Below are positions 35,585 through 44,469 of a stretch of 64,000 bases of DNA, in pieces (the stretch's first letter is position 1; every line of letters begins with the position of its first letter). Under the pieces are notes generated by a model. It saw nothing but the letters and a program-made list of their open reading frames with translations. It did no database searches and was not told the DNA's origin. This stretch comes from Paenibacillus sp. J5C2022. GTDB lineage: Bacteria; Bacillota; Bacilli; Paenibacillales; Paenibacillaceae. A program made the translations under genes and the position numbers. The stretch is taken from assembly GCF_025567625.1 (NCBI RefSeq), contig NZ_JAOQJC010000019.1, positions 1-64,000 on the forward strand. Direction: 5' to 3'.

Positions 35585-36633
35585 GCTATTCTCCTCCGAA
35601 CTTTGCGGTTTCGATACCGGCTATAGCTTGTGGCGGCATACAAGCCCCACAGCGAACGCTTCTTCACACATTTCAACAGCAGCCTTTGATAACGGTCAGC
35701 CTTCTCGCCGATATCCTCTTCGCACAGCGGCAAGCATTCTATGACCGTCTCATGATGAATCATCCCTCTCACATAGCTTAGCCGCTGGCTCCATGTCAGT
35801 GGGCAGGATGGGTCCAAGTATATATGTACATTCGCCATTACGCTGTTGATCAGCTTGACAGCTTTCAATCGCTTTATGCTTGATTGATCCAGAATATCCT
35901 CATAGATGGGCGGCAGCTCGCCCCGGAACACCTCCAACGCCCGATGGAAGTAGTCCTTCCGCCCCGCCTGCCGCGTGGCGCTTCCCGGAACCTCCCGGTA
36001 ATTATAGCCGGAATAATCGATGTATATCATCGAGGTGGCAGCACTGAAGGCATTCATATTGAACGCGCCGTCTTCTCCGAGAGCAACCCCCTGCGGGAAG
36101 CGTACTTCATGCCGATGAATGAATTCCCTTCTGTACAATTTATTGCAGGCGGAATTGAGCTCATCCGACTTCAGGAACAAGGGCAGCACCCGTGCCCGGA
36201 TGTAGTCCGCCTGCAATAAAATGTGCTTAGGGAACGGAAAAGAAGTGATGGAGAAGGTGCCTTCCAGCTCAGTCTTCATATTGGCTACCACGATATCGCA
36301 ATCCGCCGTCACTGCCGATTCATATAACCGGGCGAAGTAATCCGGCTCCACGTAGTCGTCGGCATCCACAAAGCCGATATATGCTCCGCGAGCCTTGGAC
36401 AATCCCGAATTGCGCGCCGCACTGACACCGCCATTGGTCCGATTAATCAGCCTGATCCGGCTATCCTTCTCCATGTAGCCTCTTATGATCGCTTCGCTGC
36501 CGTCGCTGGAGCCGTCGTTGACAAAGATAAACTCGCTGTCCGTCAACGTCTGATCAAGCAGCGAGCGTATGCAAGGGTCCAGATTCGGCTCCATATTATA
36601 GACCGGAATGACAACACTTACTTTAATGGACAA
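35581..36633 (-). CDS. Glycosyltransferase family 2
   Basis: A GT-A transferase of 351 residues with VSVVIPVYNMEPNLDPCI, FVNDGSSDGSEA, NGGVSAARNSGLSKARG and IGFVDADDYVEPDYF (D-x-D). The TTG at 36633 is the likely start, as it stands directly before the conserved N-terminus. The longer frame upstream overlaps the preceding GT4 gene by over 180 bp. The 3' end overlaps the pyruvyltransferase start by four bases. Confidence 0.85.
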   Translation of the reverse strand: MSIKVSVVIPVYNMEPNLDPCIRSLLDQTLTDSEFIFVNDGSSDGSEAIIRGYMEKDSRIRLINRTNGGVSAARNSGLSKARGAYIGFVDADDYVEPDYFARLYESAVTADCDIVVANMKTELEGTFSITSFPFPKHILLQADYIRARVLPLFLKSDELNSACNKLYRREFIHRHEVRFPQGVALGEDGAFNMNAFSAATSMIYIDYSGYNYREVPGSATRQAGRKDYFHRALEVFRGELPPIYEDILDQSSIKRLKAVKLINSVMANVHIYLDPSCPLTWSQRLSYVRGMIHHETVIECLPLCEEDIGEKADRYQRLLLKCVKKRSLWGLYAATSYSRYRNRKVRRRIA

Positions 36634-37852
36634 GAGCCATCGCCGCCTTTCCTTCAAGCAATTGATAGAGCTTCTCCAACTCCTGCTCATTATCGAATTG
36701 AAGCCCTTGGCAATTATGGGACAAGCGAGCACGCAGCTCCTCATGCCGGTACAGCCTCTCGATGCCGTCGGCGATTCCCTCAACCGTGTTGTCTGCAATG
36801 CAGCCGTCATAGCCCGACATAACCTGACTGTGTGCGGTCGGATAATCCGTAATCAGTACAGGCTTGCACAGAATCTGGGCTTCAATTACCGTCACCGCCT
36901 TGCCTTCATAGCGGGAAGGCTGGACGTACAGATCGCAGGCCTGCATATACGGATAAGGATTGGATTGCTTGCCCAGCAGGATGAAGCTGTCCTCCAGTCC
37001 GAACTCCTGGATCAACGCACGTATCATTCCTTCGTCGCCGCCGTAACCGACCACGTACCAAGCAATCTCGTCATAACCTCGCTTCTTCAGCAGGCTTAGC
37101 GCTCTCACCGCATTATCGATGCCTTTCGCATGGGATAAGCGGCCTACAGTCAGAAGCTTGAAGCGGTTGTCTTGCAGCATCGGATTGTCGGTCTCTCCCT
37201 TCTGCTCATCGGTCAGCAGTCTGATCGTGTCGGGAGCAATCAGATTCTCCATAACTATCACCCGATCCTCCAATTCGCCGTATACCTGCAGGAACGAGCT
37301 TCGGCAAGCTTCCGATACGGCTACAATGTAATCGAATTTGCGCCACATGCGAAGATCGAGCTTGCGAAGCGCCGCAATTGTTGAATAATCCGTGTGAATC
37401 CAGGCAATCTTGACATCGGCCTCCACCTTCTCCGCCACAAAATAATGAGGCCACAAGTAGCTGATTGCCGCCTTGTATCTCCCACTGTGCCGCGGCAGGA
37501 ACGGGAGTGCGTAAGACCACATTAACTGCTGCTGAATGTAACCGGGCTCCGCGATCCGTCCGAGTCGCCCGGCCAATTCCGCATGCGCCCTGGACAATAA
37601 GCGAGTCAATCCAATGCGCGAATACCCTGAACGGAAGGTCTCTCCTATTGAGGCGCGGAAGGTCGCGTATTCCGGAACTTCGCCAAGCAGTCTAGCCCTG
37701 TCGGACAACAAGCTCATGAAGTCGCCGCTATGCCGGTACAGCATAAGATCCACATCGTACCTGTCATAATCAAGATGGTCCAGCAGGCCGGCCAGGCTTC
37801 GCTCGACACCGCCTACTTCCATATCGTAAGAAGCAATCAATAATTGACCCAT
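36623..37852 (-). CDS. Glycosyltransferase family 4 (copy C)
   Basis: A 409-residue GT4 enzyme with MEVGGVERSLAGLLDHLDYD, LTVGRLSHAKGIDNAVRAL and YVQPSRYEGKAVTVIEAQIL. It is the third member of the duplicated GT4 group in this operon. It follows the nucleotidyltransferase gene after 30 bp. Confidence 0.9.
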   Translation of the reverse strand: MGQLLIASYDMEVGGVERSLAGLLDHLDYDRYDVDLMLYRHSGDFMSLLSDRARLLGEVPEYATFRASIGETFRSGYSRIGLTRLLSRAHAELAGRLGRIAEPGYIQQQLMWSYALPFLPRHSGRYKAAISYLWPHYFVAEKVEADVKIAWIHTDYSTIAALRKLDLRMWRKFDYIVAVSEACRSSFLQVYGELEDRVIVMENLIAPDTIRLLTDEQKGETDNPMLQDNRFKLLTVGRLSHAKGIDNAVRALSLLKKRGYDEIAWYVVGYGGDEGMIRALIQEFGLEDSFILLGKQSNPYPYMQACDLYVQPSRYEGKAVTVIEAQILCKPVLITDYPTAHSQVMSGYDGCIADNTVEGIADGIERLYRHEELRARLSHNCQGLQFDNEQELEKLYQLLEGKAAMALVH

Positions 37853-37882
37853 ATCCTTACTCCTCGCTTTACGAATTATCCG

Positions 37883-39064
37883 CTATGCGGCTTGCCGCTT
37901 CGCCTTTCGCCATGCCCACAGAATGGGACGCAGCGGAAAGTACAGAAAGTGCAGCTTCTTCGGCAGCGGCAGCGTCTCGGCGTCCTCCGGGAACGGGAAC
38001 AAGAAGCTGGTCATAAACTGTATTTTCTGTCCGGGGGTCATCAATGCGAACAAATATTTTTTATGATACTTCTGCACCTCCTGCGGTACGGGAGGACTGT
38101 GCAGATTAACCATTCTCTCCATATAGAACATGGTATCTTCCGCCAGCCAACCCGCTTTTCGCGTCAAGAGCGGACGCATCTCCTCGCGAAGCGGCGAAGC
38201 GAGCAGCTTGGCTGCCAGGAACAGCGCCTGGCCGCCGATATCGCTGTACTGATGCTTGCGCAGCAGAGCAATCAGCCTCGGCCAGTTCAACTTCTGATTC
38301 GCGAGCTTCTTAATATCGAGCAGCCAGCGAATTCTGGACCAGCCGTGTCTCGCTCCATGTGAGACCAGGAACATGAACAGGTCTTCCCGCCCCAGATAAT
38401 AGATCGGGCGGCTAATAAGCGAGCTCTGGCGCTTGCGCTCCCACTGCTCCTGGAAGCTGGGTTCCTTGGAAGGCGAAGGATTCCATCTCCAGTGCACTTC
38501 CACCTTGATCTTCTTGTCGGGATGATGGAACGTGATGTGATGGTGCCTCCACTTCCAATCGTTCAGAATGGTCGTAATATAATCGTCCTTCCGGTATCCC
38601 ATTCTCACCAATAGCGCTTCCGCCTTATCCAGCTTCTGAATCGGTATCAGCAGATCCAGATCGCAAGAGGTGCGCAGCGAGACGTCCCCGTACAGATCCG
38701 CGGCGATTACTGGTCCTTTCAAGAACAGCACTTCGATGTCGTGCTCGGAGAACACTCCGGCAAGCTGCTCCATCTCCCCGCTCAATGCCAGCATTTGCAG
38801 CGTATTTCTGTAGTAATCGCGCTGGAACAGACTGGTGACGAATGACGGAATCGGAGCATTGTCCATCTCGCTGAGCTTGCGGCTGATGCTGGGGAATACG
38901 CGGTGATGGCGGGCCAGCTCGATGAAGTGAGGCCAGTCCACGTCCTGCAGCAGTTCCCAATGCTCGAACGTATATTCAGTTGGGTTATTCACTTCCAGAA
39001 GCGCCAGCAGAAGGCGCATTTCCTGCGAGAACTCTTTCGTATGGAAGCCAACGTCATTAATCAT
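37883..39064 (-). CDS. Nucleotidyltransferase family protein (NTP_transf_5-like)
   Basis: A 393-residue protein. The nucleotidyltransferase core is seen in VLFLKGPVIAADLYGDVSLR followed by TSCDLDLLIP, which supplies the D-x-D metal site, then VEVHWRWN and a helical C-terminal half. The ATG at 39064 has AAGGAG. An upstream ATG at 39172 is inside the promoter. It is the first gene of the second EPS operon. Related proteins occur beside lasso peptide genes in Bacillus (pseudomycoidin, from memory), where sugar attachment to the phosphorylated tail was reported. The substrate here is unknown. Confidence 0.8.
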   Translation of the reverse strand: MINDVGFHTKEFSQEMRLLLALLEVNNPTEYTFEHWELLQDVDWPHFIELARHHRVFPSISRKLSEMDNAPIPSFVTSLFQRDYYRNTLQMLALSGEMEQLAGVFSEHDIEVLFLKGPVIAADLYGDVSLRTSCDLDLLIPIQKLDKAEALLVRMGYRKDDYITTILNDWKWRHHHITFHHPDKKIKVEVHWRWNPSPSKEPSFQEQWERKRQSSLISRPIYYLGREDLFMFLVSHGARHGWSRIRWLLDIKKLANQKLNWPRLIALLRKHQYSDIGGQALFLAAKLLASPLREEMRPLLTRKAGWLAEDTMFYMERMVNLHSPPVPQEVQKYHKKYLFALMTPGQKIQFMTSFLFPFPEDAETLPLPKKLHFLYFPLRPILWAWRKAKRQAA

Positions 39065-39097
39065 GAGTATCTCCTTCTTGCAGTAGGAATTAGCAAT

Positions 39098-39135
39098 AAA
39101 GAACAATGTGTACGTTTTTGTTCTATTTAAAGAAC
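39098..39135. promoter_or_regulatory. SinR-type operator of the second EPS operon
   Basis: The 16-bp site GTTCTATTTAAAGAAC (39120-39135) has an exact half-site AAAGAAC. A further isolated half-site AAAGAAC lies at 39098-39104. The full site begins 8 bp downstream of the -10 box, the same geometry as at the lasso operon. Confidence 0.78.
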
Positions 39136-39143
39136 ACTCTTCT

Positions 39144-39172
39144 AGATTATCATCCTCTATCTGTTCTGTCAA
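39144..39172 (-). promoter_or_regulatory. Sigma-A promoter of the second EPS operon
   Basis: On the minus strand TTGACA (39167-39172) and TAATCT (39144-39149) are separated by 17 bp. The start codon of the nucleotidyltransferase gene is about 80 bp downstream. Confidence 0.78.
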
Positions 39173-39238
39173 TTGCCTTTCCTATGGTAGAATAAAGTTT
39201 GTTGGTTCGTACTTCCAGTAAGTGAAAGGAGCCTTATG

Positions 39239-39895
39239 ATGAGCGATATCGTCATCTTCGGAGCAGGCGGCCATGCGAAAGCGGTTATCGATACGATTGA
39301 ACAACAAGGCCGCTGCCGCATTATCGGGCTGCTCGATGCCAATCAGCCGGCAGGCAAGCGCGTATACGGCTACGAGATTATGGGGGACGACTCATGGCTG
39401 TTCGTCCATGAACATTCCGTTCATGGCGCCGTCATCGCCGTCGGCGACAATTGGACTAGAGCTGCCATCGCCGCTCGTCTGGCAGCCGCTCTGCCACAGC
39501 TGGCCTTCCCTGCAATCGTTCATCCTGCGGCTCATGTCGCCAGAGGGGCTTCCGTCGGCGACGGATCAGTCGTGATGGCGGGAGCCGCCATCGGCAGCGA
39601 CACAACGGTAGGCCATCATTGCATCATGTATCCCGGCTCGATTATCGAGCATGATGGCATCATGGAGGACTACGCCAGCTTCGCTCCCCGTGCGGCAGCG
39701 GGAGGCAACGTGAAGATCGGCGCGCATTCCGCCATTGCCATTGGCGCCACCGTTATACATGGCATCGCAATTGGCGGACACTGCGTCATTGGCGCAGGAG
39801 CGACCGTGGTGAAGCCGGTACCCGATCAGACCGTCGCATACGGTACGCCGGCTCGAATCGTGCGCAAGAGAGCGATAGGAGAACGCTATCTGTAA
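39239..39895 (+). CDS. Sugar N- or O-acetyltransferase, NeuD/PglD/EpsM type
   Basis: A 218-residue protein. The N-terminal Rossmann-like part is IVIFGAGGHAKAVIDTI, which binds the UDP-sugar, and the C-terminal left-handed beta-helix has hexapeptides around VVMAGAAIGSDTTVGHHCIM with the likely catalytic His. In Bacillus eps and in the bacillosamine pathway this enzyme acetylates the 4-amino sugar made by the dehydratase and the aminotransferase, both encoded here. It is the only EPS gene on the plus strand and faces the aminotransferase gene tail to tail. Two adjacent ATGs exist; the second has better spacing to AAAGGAG. Confidence 0.88.
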   Translation: MSDIVIFGAGGHAKAVIDTIEQQGRCRIIGLLDANQPAGKRVYGYEIMGDDSWLFVHEHSVHGAVIAVGDNWTRAAIAARLAAALPQLAFPAIVHPAAHVARGASVGDGSVVMAGAAIGSDTTVGHHCIMYPGSIIEHDGIMEDYASFAPRAAAGGNVKIGAHSAIAIGATVIHGIAIGGHCVIGAGATVVKPVPDQTVAYGTPARIVRKRAIGERYL

Positions 39896-41098
39896 TTACA
39901 GAGCCGGCTTGTGCCGATCAAGAATTGACCGGCGTTTCGCATGGTCTATCGCATAGTGGATCGTTGCGATTACACGATTCTGTTCATTATCCGTCATGGC
40001 CGAGCCCGATGGCAGACATAACCCCGTTCGGAACAGCTCCTCGCACACAGACATGTCCGGCATATGGGAATAGAAGGAAGCGTCTTGGAACAAAGGTTGC
40101 ATATGCAGCGGCTTCCAAAGCGGACGAGCTTCAATATTCTCGCTCGCCAGCGCTTGCACCAGATCGGCGGCAGTGACTCCGGCGACCGCTTCGTCCACCG
40201 TGATCGCCGTCAACCAGCGGTTGGAGAACGTTCCTGGAAGCTCCGGCATGTACGCAATGCCGTCATGGCAGGACAGCGCTTCCCGATAACGCTCGAATAT
40301 GCGGCGGCGAGCGGCTACCCGCTCATCCAGCGCTTGCAGCTGCCCTCTGCCAATGCCGGCCAGTACGTTGCTCATCCGGTAGTTATAGCCTATCCGGCTG
40401 TGCTGGTAATGAATCGCGACATCGCGGGCTTGTGTGGACAGGAACTTGGCCCGTTCGAGCGCGGATGTATCATTGGAGACAAGCATCCCACCGCCGGATG
40501 TCGTAATGATCTTGTTGCCGTTGAAGGAATAGATGCCGAATTCTCCGATCGTGCCGCTCTGCCGCCCGTGATAGGTGGAGCCTAGCGATTCCGCGGCATC
40601 CTCGATCACGGGAATGTTATACTTGCCGCATAATGCCATCACTTCCGACATTCTCGTCAATCCCCCGTACAAGTGAACGACGAGTACAGCCCGTGGCAGC
40701 TTTCCTCTATGCGCGGCATCCTCAAGAGCGCGCTCCAGCGCGACAGGCGACATATTCCAGCTGTCGGGCTCGGAATCGATGAATACCGGTTCCGCTCCCA
40801 GATAGCGAATCGGATTCGCGCTTGCCACGAAGGTGAAGCTGGAGCAGAATACCGTATGCCCCGCTGACACTCCTGCAAGTTGCAGAGCGAGATGAATGGC
40901 CGCCGTGCCGGAGCTGACAGCCGCCGCCCCTGCAGCGCCGACCTTGACCGTCAGCTCTTGCTCGAATGCGTCCAGATTGGGACCGAGCGGCGCTATCCAA
41001 TTCGTCGCGAACGCTTCTTCGATATATGCCTTCTCCTTCCCGCTCATATGCGGGGGAGACAAATAAATGCGCGGTTGTTCCTGCGTCGTAAGCTTCAC
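39896..41098 (-). CDS. DegT/DnrJ/EryC1-family aminotransferase (EpsN/PglE-like)
   Basis: A 400-residue PLP enzyme of the sugar aminotransferase family. It has IAPLGPNLDAFEQEL, AVSSGTAAIHLAL, VIEDAAESLGSTYHGR and the PLP-lysine segment GIYSFNGNKIITTSGGGM (NK). It probably aminates the 4-keto sugar made by the dehydratase at 47654-49474. The GTG at 41098 precedes the conserved start and has AAGGA; the longer frame reads back into the sugar transferase gene. The stop codon abuts that of the convergent acetyltransferase gene. Confidence 0.9.
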   Translation of the reverse strand: MKLTTQEQPRIYLSPPHMSGKEKAYIEEAFATNWIAPLGPNLDAFEQELTVKVGAAGAAAVSSGTAAIHLALQLAGVSAGHTVFCSSFTFVASANPIRYLGAEPVFIDSEPDSWNMSPVALERALEDAAHRGKLPRAVLVVHLYGGLTRMSEVMALCGKYNIPVIEDAAESLGSTYHGRQSGTIGEFGIYSFNGNKIITTSGGGMLVSNDTSALERAKFLSTQARDVAIHYQHSRIGYNYRMSNVLAGIGRGQLQALDERVAARRRIFERYREALSCHDGIAYMPELPGTFSNRWLTAITVDEAVAGVTAADLVQALASENIEARPLWKPLHMQPLFQDASFYSHMPDMSVCEELFRTGLCLPSGSAMTDNEQNRVIATIHYAIDHAKRRSILDRHKPAL

Positions 41099-41105
41099 TT
41101 CGCTT

Positions 41106-41714
41106 TCATCCTTCCTGATTATGAGTTGTACCTTCAAACATGGGCATTGTGGCATGGTTCGCGTTACTGACGCCGTCCGACTTGACCACCTTCTTCACGG
41201 TCAGCAGCAAAATCTTCATATCCAGCCAAAAGCTCTGATGATCCACATACCAAATGTCCCGTTGAAACCGCTCTTCCCAAGTGACGTCATTGCGACCGTT
41301 CACCTGCGCCCAGCCTGTTATGCCTGGTCTTACATGATGGCGCCGCGCCTGCTCCTCTGTATATAGCGCCATATAATCCATAAGCAGCGGCCGGGGGCCG
41401 ACAAGGCTCAGCTCTCCCCGTATCACGTTCAATAGCTGAGGCAGCTCATCCAGACTGTACTTGCGCAGCCAACAGCCGAACGGCGTAAGCCTCAGATGAT
41501 CCGGCAGCAGATTCCCGTAGGAATCCTTGCCGTCGTTCATCGTGCGGAATTTGTATAGATGGAATGGACGTCCACGAAGTCCCGGCCTGCGCTGCTTGAA
41601 CAGAACAGGCGAGCCGAGCTTCACCCGCACGAGCAGCGCCACGATTAGCATGACGGGCGATAAGACTATTAACGATAGCGAGGCAACAACAATATCGATC
41701 AATCGTTTTATCAT
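41106..41714 (-). CDS. Undecaprenyl-phosphate sugar phosphotransferase (EpsL-like)
   Basis: A 202-residue enzyme that starts EPS assembly by placing a sugar-1-phosphate on the lipid carrier. One N-terminal reentrant/TM helix (IDIVVASLSLIVLSPVMLIV) is followed by LFKQRRPGLRGRPFHLYKFR, SLDELPQLLNVIRGELSLVG, GPRPL and RPGITGWAQVNGR, all diagnostic of the short PglC/WcaJ C-terminal type. The ATG at 41714 has AGGAG at 8 nt. It is encoded just before the aminotransferase gene, as epsL and epsN are close in Bacillus. Confidence 0.92.
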   Translation of the reverse strand: MIKRLIDIVVASLSLIVLSPVMLIVALLVRVKLGSPVLFKQRRPGLRGRPFHLYKFRTMNDGKDSYGNLLPDHLRLTPFGCWLRKYSLDELPQLLNVIRGELSLVGPRPLLMDYMALYTEEQARRHHVRPGITGWAQVNGRNDVTWEERFQRDIWYVDHQSFWLDMKILLLTVKKVVKSDGVSNANHATMPMFEGTTHNQEG

Positions 41715-41725
41715 ATCTGGTTCTC

Positions 41726-42472
41726 CTATCGTCCATTCGAAGACAGCATTTGTCTCATCTTCGCAATCATGTGCGGACCGATCACTTTGCTGGCTACCCG
41801 CTTCACTCCGCTTCGCATGCGCACATGGGCGGGCAGCCACGATTGGGCGAAGTGATGAATCGTGCAGCTGTCCGCACTAAGATAGTTGGCTCCGTTAATA
41901 TAGTCATAAGGGCTGAAGTAAGTTCGCGGATAGAACACGACGCCATTGCGTAGCGCCTGATACTTCCCGTCCAGCACAAGTCCGTCCCGCTTCGACAATT
42001 CCGATATAACGGCTGTGTTCGTGGTCATATCATATGTCCCGTCGGCCTGCAGGAACGAACGCGCAGCATAATTGTTCAGCAACGCAGCAATCCAGGGATG
42101 GCCGGGAACAGCCCCCATCGTGCCCGACTGCAGGTACCGCTCATCCTCGAATCCGGAGAAGGCTTCATGATGCAGGAAGCCATCCAGCGATCCCAGCACC
42201 TCCACATCCGTATCCAGGTAGATGCCTCCATGCTCCATTAAGGCATGGAGCCGGACATAATCGCTTACGAAAGCGAATTTGCGAGCCTCATACGCCTCCT
42301 TCACATACCGTACCGAACTGATGTCGAAGTTGTCTTCATTCCACTCTATGAACCGGTAGCCGCTCAAGTGCCTCTTCCAGCTCCGCATGCATTTTCGAAT
42401 CAGCTTCGGCTTCTCCCCGCGCCCGAACCAGCAGTAATGGACGATGCGCGGAATATTCGCTTCTGTCTCCAT
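41726..42472 (-). CDS. GT32-family glycosyltransferase
   Basis: A 248-residue transferase with the capsular/OCH1-type signature: IPRIVHYCWFGRGEKP at the N-terminus, FAFVSDYVRLHALMEHGGIY and YLDTDVEVL with the D-x-D metal site. It lies between the polymerase and the initiating sugar transferase genes. Sugar and linkage are unknown. Confidence 0.88.
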   Translation of the reverse strand: METEANIPRIVHYCWFGRGEKPKLIRKCMRSWKRHLSGYRFIEWNEDNFDISSVRYVKEAYEARKFAFVSDYVRLHALMEHGGIYLDTDVEVLGSLDGFLHHEAFSGFEDERYLQSGTMGAVPGHPWIAALLNNYAARSFLQADGTYDMTTNTAVISELSKRDGLVLDGKYQALRNGVVFYPRTYFSPYDYINGANYLSADSCTIHHFAQSWLPAHVRMRSGVKRVASKVIGPHMIAKMRQMLSSNGR

Positions 42473-42491
42473 AACACTCTCCCTCGCCTTC

Positions 42492-43565
42492 TTAGAAAGG
42501 CCATATCATATAATCGCTTCGATAACTAAGTCCCAGTACCATCACATTCTCATAGAAGAAATATATAAAGTACAAGCAGATGATAAGGAAATAGACCAGT
42601 CGTTGATCCTTGTCGCGGAACAGCTTGACAATCCACCCCATAAGTACAAGCTGATAGAGCGTAAAGTAAATGCCCAGTCTGGCGAATATCCAGTTCTGCG
42701 TCGCAACAATCATGAGCACAACCCCGATAATCGACATATTGACGAACACATCGCCACCCGGGAACAGTCTTCTCAGCTTTTCCCTGCCTATATAAGCGAT
42801 AAATAAAGGAACCGTATTGACGATTACCCGTATGAAATTGGCGCCGCCCTCCTGAAAGCTCGCGTAATGGCCGTACTGCGTATCCTGAATCGCCTTGAAC
42901 AGCATTTCCGAAAAGTAGTTATAGCCGAGAACGATCGCGATTGCCCCTGCCAGCAACAGAGTCGTCAGCTTCGTCCATGCCTTCAGACGGACGATAAAGT
43001 ACAGCGGCGCCAATATTAATGCGCTTTGATGAAAAACAGAGGCTAACAATACGAGCAGCATATAGGGCTTCCAACGACCTTCAAGCAGGTATTTCGTCCC
43101 GGCGAACAGAATCGCGGCTGCCAGATATTGGCGCAAGCCATTCATGGAAATAATGAACGCACCGGACGTTATGTATAAATACAAGCTGAGATCCAGCAGC
43201 CGGGAATATCGGTACATAACCACCACAATGAGAATATTTGTAACGAGCGCAGTCGTCATGATGAGCAATTGCGGATCATCCGTTATTTGCTGCAGCAGCA
43301 TTTGCAGAATATTAAAGCCCTTGTCCTTCTCTCTCCAAATAAACGCCCAGTCGTAATCGGTCACTTCGTAGGCATGCATATAAAAAAAGGTGTCACCGAT
43401 GTTGTTGCGCAAGCCGGCTACCAGAACGAGGCTAACGGCAGCCGCTGCGGCCAGTATTTTGTTCGGTCGAATGGAGATAGGCGATATCGCGGAGGGAACG
43501 GCGAAGTATCGTGAGAAGAAGGAGAAATAGAATACGGCAATGATACTAACCCACAGAATAATCAT
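42492..43565 (-). CDS. EpsG-family polysaccharide polymerase
   Basis: A 357-residue protein with about ten TM segments. AGLRNNIGDTFFYMHAYE near the N-terminus is typical of the EpsG/Wzy-like family, and GLRQYLAAAILFAG with VFHQSALILAPLYF continue the pattern. It would polymerise repeat units outside the membrane. It overlaps the upstream GT2 gene by 20 bp. Confidence 0.87.
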   Translation of the reverse strand: MIILWVSIIAVFYFSFFSRYFAVPSAISPISIRPNKILAAAAAVSLVLVAGLRNNIGDTFFYMHAYEVTDYDWAFIWREKDKGFNILQMLLQQITDDPQLLIMTTALVTNILIVVVMYRYSRLLDLSLYLYITSGAFIISMNGLRQYLAAAILFAGTKYLLEGRWKPYMLLVLLASVFHQSALILAPLYFIVRLKAWTKLTTLLLAGAIAIVLGYNYFSEMLFKAIQDTQYGHYASFQEGGANFIRVIVNTVPLFIAYIGREKLRRLFPGGDVFVNMSIIGVVLMIVATQNWIFARLGIYFTLYQLVLMGWIVKLFRDKDQRLVYFLIICLYFIYFFYENVMVLGLSYRSDYMIWPF

Positions 43566-44469
43566 TGTTCATTCCCCTTGCTGCCGAAGCGCCTTTCGTT
43601 TTGAAGCGAATGTACATGTAGAGAAGAAGTCCGGGCACCATGGCAAGCAAGGTGATCCGCTTCCGCGGAGACTCCCGAAGCCACCGCCTGTTGCTCATCA
43701 TCAGGCTGCTTGATACGTAATGCACGGCATGCCGGAGCTTGAAGGCGAAGCCGCCCAACGGAAGCTTCATCATCGCCTTGCGATAGAAGGCGAAGCCCTG
43801 CGGATTGCGCACATATTGCATCAGCATGTTCCGGGACGAACCATCCGGCAAATAATCGACGTGGCACAGCACTTCGTTCATCAACAGCAGCTCGTACCGC
43901 TCATCCAGCTTGTAATATTTGTAGTCCAGTCCGACATACCTCTCCTCCGGAAAGAGCGGATAGGGATGCTCCTTCGTAAGCGCGGTCCGATATACCAGCT
44001 TCTTGTCACCCCTGACGCCATGCCGCTGATAGAGATGGAACAAGGAGCTGCTCTTCAGCGATTCCGGGAATGACGTGCCGATCACTTCACCGTCGGGATG
44101 CGCATCCAGCGCGGCAATGCCGCTGTACTTGTCGCTGCCATGGCGGCTCCAGTAATCCAGAATTTTCTCAATCGCATCGTCCGGCATATAATCGTCCGAG
44201 TCGATGCATACGTTCAGCTCGGTATCAATATGTGAGTAGGCGGTATTATGAGCGCCGTGCATCCCCTGATTCTCTTGCCGTATGTACCGGATCTGCACCT
44301 TTCCCTCTTCCATCCAGCCGCTCACCAGTTCACTCGTATGATCCGTGGAGCCGTCGTCGACGATCAGCCATTGAAATTGATCGCAGCTTTGACGCTTCAA
44401 GCTCTCATATAGCTGGTGCAGACAGTAAGCCCGGTTATAAGTGGGCGTAAAGACGGTTATTCGTCTCAT
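43546..44469 (-). CDS. Glycosyltransferase family 2
   Basis: A 307-residue GT-A enzyme with TVFTPTYNRAYCLHQLYESL, LIVDDGSTDHTSEL and LNVCIDSDDYMPDDAI (D-x-D). A C-terminal hydrophobic segment (ITLLAMVPGLLLYMYI) may anchor it in the membrane. GAGGTG precedes the ATG. It overlaps the upstream GT4 gene by 35 bp. Confidence 0.88.
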   Translation of the reverse strand: MRRITVFTPTYNRAYCLHQLYESLKRQSCDQFQWLIVDDGSTDHTSELVSGWMEEGKVQIRYIRQENQGMHGAHNTAYSHIDTELNVCIDSDDYMPDDAIEKILDYWSRHGSDKYSGIAALDAHPDGEVIGTSFPESLKSSSLFHLYQRHGVRGDKKLVYRTALTKEHPYPLFPEERYVGLDYKYYKLDERYELLLMNEVLCHVDYLPDGSSRNMLMQYVRNPQGFAFYRKAMMKLPLGGFAFKLRHAVHYVSSSLMMSNRRWLRESPRKRITLLAMVPGLLLYMYIRFKTKGASAARGMNNDYSVG

